64,000 bases of DNA. Origin: Trachythela sp. YZ-2020 (taxonomy: Eukaryota > Cnidaria > Anthozoa > Malacalcyonacea > Clavulariidae). Each line of letters begins with the position of its first letter. Position 1 is the first letter of the stretch. Positions 58,354 to 64,000 of the stretch are shown in pieces. The notes below the pieces were generated by a model, which did not search any database, was not told the origin of the DNA, and was given only the letters and a program-made list of their open reading frames with translations. The position numbers were made by a program, and so were the translations under genes. Location: NCBI GenBank assembly GCA_016169945.1, contig JADLSH010000249.1:1984001-2048000 (forward strand), in the 5' to 3' direction.

Positions 58354-58934
58354 ACTGATGAAGCCGCTGCAGACTTTACAACTCGCACTGAACAACTAAC
58401 TTTCTCTCCTGGAAATATTGACCCAAAATTGGTGCGTATTCGGCTTGTGCAAATGACGTCACAACTCGAAATTGTGTGGCTTCCGGCTTTTTGGGGGGCA
58501 AATTTCACCATTTTGATTGGATAAATTCAAACTATTAAATTGAAATCAAATTCAAGATGGCTGACAATTTTTGACATCAATACGTACGCCAACTTTCCTG
58601 AATAACTCGAGTTCTAGACATAGTAAAGCAACAAACTATACACCAAAATACTCATCGTTGGTCAAGGATTCTAGAGAGGTATAGATTATCTTATAACTCT
58701 CAGTATTTCGCAAGATATAAACGAAAACGGCACTTCGATGAAATCCACGATATGCCACCCAAATTGCCGGTTATATAGCATGACGTAATATTCTCGCGTG
58801 ACTTCACAAGCCGAATACCGTTAGTGGATAATAATCGTGTAGAAGGAGACGAACAATTTTCTGTCTCGTTATCAACTACGGATTCAGATGTGAATATCCT
58901 AATCGTGAACAGTCCAGCTACAGTTCGTATTGTG
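58334..58934 (+). pseudogene. Calx-beta exon split by a TIR element
   Basis: An acceptor (tatatag) at 58333 opens a frame with T-D-E-A-A-A-D-F and L-T-F-S-P-G, the first half of a Calx-beta repeat, up to 58438. After the inserted element, 58818-58934 continues with I-P-L-V-D-N-N, V-E-G-D-E-Q-F-S-V-S-L and ends at GTG|GTAAAC. The two halves are in frame with each other once the element and one TA are left out. No good splice pair removes the insert, so the exon is probably dead. It may belong to the same gene as the exon at 1103. Confidence 0.7.
58439..58815. mobile_element. 377-bp TIR element with TA target duplication
   Basis: It begins TTCGGCTTGTG and ends CACAAGCCGAA. TA lies on both sides (58437-58438 and 58816-58817), as for Tc1/mariner-type insertions. 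It has no transposase. Confidence 0.75.
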
Positions 58935-59042
58935 GTAAACACTGATCTTAATACAGTATGCTGCCTTTATAACACTTGTTGTACTGATGTTAGTTCAGTC
59001 AAAGAAGCTCTGGTCTATGTTGCAGAAAATACAAGACACTAA

Positions 59043-59478
59043 GGGGCCACGTCCATATTCAAGTTGCCACGCATAACGTCAAATCGACGTTATGACATGT
59101 ACCCACCCACCCACCTGAAATAACGTCGATCGTGGCACTATTGTTTCAGTGTATTTTGAAAATGTTATTTTTTCATAAAGTACTTAACTTTGGTATTCTA
59201 ATGAAAGAACTTAAATTTTCCACGACTGTTATTTTTTCGTTATATTGCTTGCAGAATTTGGACGATTTTCGCTAATATCGATAGCGACATCGTAGCGTAG
59301 ATTTTTCAAATGGCAAGTACAATTATTTCAGTAATTTCCGGTCTTTATGGGTTAACTTCAGGATAATATTGCCAGTTTGCCGCGAGATAACGTCGAAGGA
59401 TTAATTATAAAACCCACCCACCCACTCTTAACGTCGATTCGACGTTATACGTGGCAACATGAATATGGACGCGGCCCC
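59043..59478. mobile_element. TIR element, 436 bp, TAA duplication
   Basis: The ends GGGGCCACGTCCATATTCA and inverse (one mismatch) extend for about 50 bases, including 'aacgtcgattcgacgtta' palindromes. TAA occurs on both sides, suggesting PIF/Harbinger. Confidence 0.8.
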
Positions 59479-59637
59479 TAAGTTACAAATGTGGGCATTC
59501 GGTTGAAGAAATGGAAAGAAGAAGACTTTTTTGAGATACTTTTGATAAAGGTTCAAACAAGCATTTAATTACAGCGCAATAAATCGCTTATAAAGCTACT
59601 TTGTTATAATATACTTTAAAATTCCGTTTGTACATAC

Positions 59638-59728
59638 CTTTATCCGGCATTGTCGCGCTGAAATTGACAGAAATCTGTAGTAAAATGATAAACAATACAG
59701 CAATAATATGCCATCTATACAGACACAT
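59638..59728 (-). CDS. Receptor B exon 1: signal peptide (copy 2)
   Basis: Duplicate of 56326-56416, shifted by 3312 bases, with the same ATG, signal peptide and GATAAAG|GTATGT donor. Either copy could supply the N-terminus of receptor B, or this one could start another paralogue. Its upstream flank is duplicated too. Confidence 0.65.
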
Positions 59729-60217
59729 CTTTATTCTATAAACACTTCAATTATATAAGCCTTTATGATATATAGATAGTTTATAATTTCGCTTCGCTGC
59801 GATACATCCAAGTTCGTTCGATCTCGAAAATGTCGCCGAATTTAATAGAAATTGTGATAATACACTTTCAACCCCGCATCATCCGGTTTCGAAACAGGAA
59901 AAATTTCGTGCTGGTGGGAGTGCCTCTTATTATTTGAAATTCTTGAATAGAATCCAGATACAATAAGTTGAGTCGGGTACTGAACTTCGGTCCAAAAAAT
60001 AATTATTACACGCTGTTGAGCCCAAACTCCCAGCGTGGTCGGCAGCTTTTAGAACGCGCGCATTTACTTCGGTTAGAGAAATTCCAGAAATTCTTGATGT
60101 TAGTCGATTTAAGCGTTCGGTTTAATTTTTAAAATGCTATAGGTGATCTGCTAATCAAAATATAACTACCTAAAAAATAAGCAGCCAAGTACGATGTAAA
60201 ACTAGAAGTACGATATG

Positions 60218-60780
60218 TTTCCCTAACGAAAATTTCACATATGATTTCACATGAGAAAATGCCTTTTCATGTGAATTCTTCGTATGTGAAATAAATTTTC
60301 ACATAATTAGTAAGTAAGTAAGTGGGGGTGTGCTAATCATCCTTACTTGCAGCTGAGAGCTGAGTGAATTACGAAGGACGCAGCTCGACTTGATCGAGTC
60401 GAAGGCTTATTAAAGGCGCCTCTGGCTGCCACCGTATGACCCATGCCTGATCAGCGAGCACAGCTGCAATCGAAGGGTTAGTTTGGGGCTTATCCAAACC
60501 CACCCTGTACGTCAACATTCCCTGTGGGAGGAAACCGGACTGCCGGGAGAAAACCCACGATTTCGGTAGAGTGTTGACTGACTCTTTCACAAAAGTGAAT
60601 CGAACCCATGAGAATCGAACCCACGATCTCAGAGATGAAAAGCGCTTGCTCTGGCGCTTGCTCTGACGACTGCGAAACTGAAATTTCATATGTGAAAATT
60701 CTCAATTTCCCAAATAAATTTTGGGTGGAAATGGACTATTTCACATGTGAATTGATATGTGAAGTTTCCATCAGGAAACT
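60218..60780. mobile_element. TIR element carrying a SINE (copy 2)
   Basis: Same element as at 56899-57448, duplicated with the block. Here the B box reads 'gattctcatgggttcgattc' on the minus strand. ORFs 60369-60705 cross the SINE and are not genes. Confidence 0.55.
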
Positions 60781-60925
60781 ACTACCGTATCTATACTGGG
60801 TAGCTCTATCAGTTCTATTCATCCAAAATTTAGCATCCCCGTAAGTTTGGTATTTTTAATTTAAACGTTGTCTAGCAATGTACTTTAACTGGCTTCATTT
60901 TCTGCACCAGTAAAAATGGTTAGCC

Positions 60926-61330
60926 CTACACGTGCCCAAAGCTGTCATCGCATGCCTCATTAGCACCCGAGTCTTTTCCCACCTCTACAGGGCTGCTTCG
61001 CCCACTGTCTCTATCGGCTTCTCCCTCTTGACCGCCAGTTTTTTCTTCTCTATCTAATTCCGATTCTTTCTCAGGTGTTCTATTGGGATCTTCAAACATG
61101 TACCTTTGTTCCATTGGCCCTGAAGGTGGACCTTCTTTAATTTCCCCTAATGGATATCGGTAAAGGTCTGGGATTGCCTGTGCCGACGCTGTTGTACGAT
61201 TGAATGTCATGTTCTTCTCCGATGAGACCACGTACGGATACGTCGTACGCCGGGCGCCGCCCGAGGATGACGACATCTCACGACGATTTCGCCACGGGAT
61301 CGTGATCTTTCGACGAAGCTCGTTCCGCAC
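60926..61330 (-). pseudogene. Receptor C: cytoplasmic tail exon
   Basis: It starts after a CATTTTAG acceptor with V-R-N-E-L-R-R-K, the usual sequence just inside TM7 of adhesion GPCRs. It continues with a hydrophilic tail of about 130 residues that is acidic near its end. This exon itself is open to its TAG; it is called a pseudogene because upstream exons are broken. Confidence 0.6.
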
Positions 61331-61674
61331 CTAAAATGAGATAACAAGAGTTGCAAGCACCCAGCGTTTTTGTCAGCTCACGTGCATGTACGTATGCTGT
61401 ATATTAGATATCTCTATTGGATAGCTTTAAACGGTTGTCATCCCTCATTCATCCAATATTACAACAGGAGAAAAGTGCAAACCTAGACTAAACTTACTTA
61501 ATCTATACAGAATAACTCTATCAGTTCTAAATTGTTTTCCCTAGTGGTTCAGTAAGAGCCATCATTATCCAGTGTCACTGCAGAAGGGTTGGGTATCCGA
61601 ACAACACCTGCAGTGCTTGGTGTAAGGCCAAATATCGAATAATTCACCAAGTTCAATATTTTTAACAAACTTAC

Positions 61675-61724
61675 CTCGTTATTAACTATGCAGTAAAGGA
61701 TGAATAATAAGAGAAAATATCATC
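61675..61724 (-). pseudogene. Receptor C: end of TM7, acceptor lost
   Basis: The piece reads Y-F-L-L-L-F-I-L-Y-C-I-V-N-N-E and ends GAG|GTAAG, which joins in phase to the tail exon. Stop codons lie directly upstream in frame and there is no AG acceptor, so the exon start is destroyed or highly diverged. Confidence 0.55.
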
Positions 61725-61983
61725 AGCGATAAATTCACGCATAAATTATCCTAATAAATCCATTCCCACATCTCTACTTTTATATCTCTACTTCTATTCT
61801 CCATATCTAAACACAACATGGAATTATGGATTCCAAACTTTTTCAAGAAAATGTTCTCTGAATACTAGCTCTCTGAATGTTAGCTTGCTGTAAACAGCTA
61901 CAGTAAGATGGCACACAACTTACTTCTATAATGATCAAAACAAGATAACATAAAATGAATACAATATACACACGTGTCCGTAC

Positions 61984-62107
61984 CTGTATAGAGTTAGTGA
62001 TAGCGAATATATATACTGAAATACAATTGAAGATTCATTGATTAAATGCCATGATACCAAATGTCCATGTAATTCCTAAAATAAGAATGACGCCGGGCAC
62101 CAAACGT
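61984..62107 (-). pseudogene. Receptor C: TM6-TM7 exon with TGA stop
   Basis: Between a GGATCAG acceptor and CAG|GTACGG the frame encodes V-P-G-V-I-L-I-L-G-I-T-W-T-F-G, the TM6 signature, and I-F-A-I-T-N-S-I-Q of TM7. A TGA lies between them (at about 62033-62035). The match to adhesion receptors is clear; the stop argues for decay. Confidence 0.65.
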
Positions 62108-63195
62108 CTGATCCAAAATTTAAAGTTAATCTAGCTTCAAGTGTCGAGGTAACGAAAGTCACCCTCATTTGTAACGAAAGTTATATTTTGCCACGTGTTC
62201 ATACAGAACGTTTTAAACGAACCTTTATAAACACATGTCTTCTTTCTTAACTTTGTCTAACTATATGTTGTTATATATTTCCAATAGGACGTAGCTCTAT
62301 TTGCAGTGGCGTAGCTAGCAGTCCTGCTCGTCCTGCCCAAAAAAAATATGGAAATGATTTTTCAAAATCCAACTAATTTGTTTATCTGTAGCTTTAAAAA
62401 TTCATCATTGTCATTTTTTGGACTTTTTTATTATTACCATTTTTAATTTTCCGCTTCCATTACATTTACCCAATTTTACAGCCTGTCGTGTTCTGCTACC
62501 TAGCAACTGCAACTCTACAAGCTAGAGCTCATTTCCGAGCAATATACTGATGCTATTTAATACAAGAAATCGTGGTTTCTGATTGGATAATTAGCCCTGC
62601 GCATGCTCAAAACGGCTGTTTACAAAGTCGAACTCCTGCTATAACGAGAAGGCAGGAGTTGTATTGTCTTTTCTAGCGAAGTTTCTTGCTGACTAGACAC
62701 ATTTGTGTAAGGTGAATAATTATCATATTTGACATTGTCTTTGAGTGTTTATACAATGGCTTCAGCAAGTGTGGCGAATCCAGCTTCTATTGAAGCCGAT
62801 ATCATAAGCGATTTGTTGAAAAAATCATTTTCGGTTCGATCAATTGCCGAACAAAATGTTGTTGTTAAACAGCGACCAACTCCGAATTTAACAGTAACAA
62901 CGCAGGGGAGAGCCTTTCAGAAGACTTGCAAGCGTGGTTCTAAAGCAGGAACGTTCATTTCAATAAAAACAATTAATCAATTTCAACAACAACATAAAAA
63001 TCGATTATAGAATTTGTATACATAAATAGATGTAATACATACAGTAATAGAACGTTTATCCCGTTCTCAGCCAAGTCATACTTTCGGATAACTTACATGT
63101 CTACTTACCACTGTTATGAAAATATAAGCATAGAATGGAACAAAATAAAGGTAGACGAGCATTTAAATCATAAATGCCAGTGGCCATTTTATGGC
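62108..63195 (+). other. Region with hAT-like end and an unrecognised ORF
   Basis: 'cagtggcgtagctagc' at about 62301 resembles a hAT terminal repeat, but no partner end was found. An ORF at 62729-63010 encodes 93 residues, basic in its second half, with no recognised domain; a 'gtaag' donor-like site precedes it. I found no further receptor-C exons. Confidence 0.35.
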
Positions 63196-64000
63196 AACAG
63201 GCACAAACATGCATTAACAGATTAGGTATATTAAATATTGAATTGAAAATAAGATTATAAAATAGGTCCTTTGCATAACATGAACGTCACAGTCACAATC
63301 CAGAAGATGTCTGCTATGGTATCACGACTAACATTGCCTACGTATAACTTTTTCCCATGACGTTTCGCATATAATAATTGAGCTTTCTAACACTATGCGA
63401 CCAGGCCTTGTCCGCCATTTTTGGGAGGAAAACAGCGCATCAATAGAGGATGACAACAAGTAAAGGAGTGATTTGGTGAAGAAAATAGTACTCATAAAGA
63501 ATATAGAACTGTGTGTTTACTTCACTAAATTAATTAATTTACTTGTGACCGTCATTCACTCAGCTCCGTGCGTTTCGCCACCCAAAAATGGCGGACAAGA
63601 ATCGCATGGTTTGAGAAACGCTAACTATAAGCTAAATAATCACCTTTAGGGTTTAATATAATATCCATTTTTTAAATTAACAAAATCAATATTTTCGTGA
63701 AAAGTTTAAATATTTTTCATTAGCTATTGGTGTCAACAAACTTATACAGTTAATGAAAATGACGGTTTTGTCAAACGTCATTGTTCAGATACAGTCAGGG
63801 ATTGTTGAAAGGGATTTCATAGTCAGGTAATATCTTATTCTTCTCAGCAGCTATAATTTTCTTTAAATTTGCTAATAATATAGCCCTAAAAGCAACACTG
63901 CTTTATATTCAGCTATTATACTAAAATGGGTTGTAGGTTTTCTTCACAATTTTTGATATATGATATAATATTTTTATATAGCCTTCGGACCAGCCCTGGA
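63196..64000. repeat. Segmental duplication block D1, copy 2 (runs off window)
   Basis: It matches 57546-58353 with small indels, including the MITE-like inverted repeats near 63389-63615. Confidence 0.8.
63982..64000 (+). pseudogene. Start of a second Calx-beta exon copy, cut by window edge
   Basis: The acceptor 'tatatag' is conserved, but one T is missing in the first bases compared with 58334. The frame relative to the splice site is therefore shifted by one. Confidence 0.4.

Larger units (their letters stand above)
59561..60880. repeat. Segmental duplication block D2, copy 2
   Basis: Almost identical to 55381-57545 without the Helitron-like insertion. It contains the duplicate first exon, the TIR/SINE element (60218-60780) and flanks. 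Confidence 0.85.
60881..63195. other. 2.3-kb segment present in only one duplication copy
   Basis: Copy 1 of the duplication runs directly from D2 to D1 at 'ctagcaacaggc' (57540-57551). Here this segment, with the receptor-C remnant and the region up to 63195, separates them; 'caa' lies at both edges. Confidence 0.6.

Noticed and set aside
58439..58815. Intron made by a transposon (introner-type)
   Set aside because: GT/AG pairs at the element ends leave a frameshift or stop; no clean splice pair restores the domain.
60369..60705. Two minus-strand ORFs
   Set aside because: They cross a SINE inside a TIR element and have no conserved domain.

Overview
This is a eukaryotic, AT-rich window. 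I read it as an invertebrate animal, most likely a cnidarian. The reasons are split exons of adhesion-type G-protein-coupled receptors (aGPCRs), Calx-beta exons, CR1-like LINEs whose ORF1 carries an esterase, RTE-type LINEs, a Ty3/gypsy element, many small hAT-like and other terminal-inverted-repeat (TIR) elements, and a hammerhead-ribozyme tandem repeat of the animal retrozyme type. The species cannot be named from sequence alone. No complete intact gene lies on one continuous ORF, so coding calls are exon calls supported by splice sites and matching phases.

Minus strand: three aGPCR loci lie in one orientation. Receptor A (18501 down to 8187) has eight phase-consistent exons: HormR domain, GAIN domain, GPS cleavage site, seven membrane helices, cytoplasmic tail and an AATAAA signal. 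Receptor B (exon 1 at 56326-56416 and a duplicate at 59638-59728, then 45888 down to about 37.6 kb) has a signal-peptide exon, two tandem copies of a two-exon module (a Cys-containing domain I do not recognise plus a Ser/Thr-rich linker), and GAIN-type exons. Its GPS and 7TM exons were not found. Receptor C (62107 down to 60926) is a damaged C-terminal remnant. Decayed copies of the receptor-B module lie at about 20.7-21.1 kb and 36.3-36.6 kb.

Plus strand: Calx-beta exons occur at 1103-1317 and 58334-58934. The second is split by a 377-bp TIR element, and the start of another copy is cut by the window edge at 63982.

Mobile DNA dominates the rest. Two CR1-like LINE copies lie head to head at 1.3-6.4 kb. 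LINE fragments lie at 9.9, 15.6, 19.4 (RTE), 21.6, 23.6 and 30.1 kb. A Ty3/gypsy element with 162-bp LTRs and one in-frame stop lies at 24.76-29.35 kb. A nested TIR/hAT/LINE complex lies at 29.6-31.25 kb and a cluster of short TIR elements at 47.0-49.26 kb. A long CR1-like LINE lies at 49.26-53.4 kb, followed by (TA)n, an inverted 931-bp copy of its RT segment, and a 282-bp tandem repeat with three identical type I hammerhead ribozyme motifs. The last 8 kb is a broken segmental duplication (55.38-58.35 kb against 59.56-60.88 and 63.2-64.0 kb).
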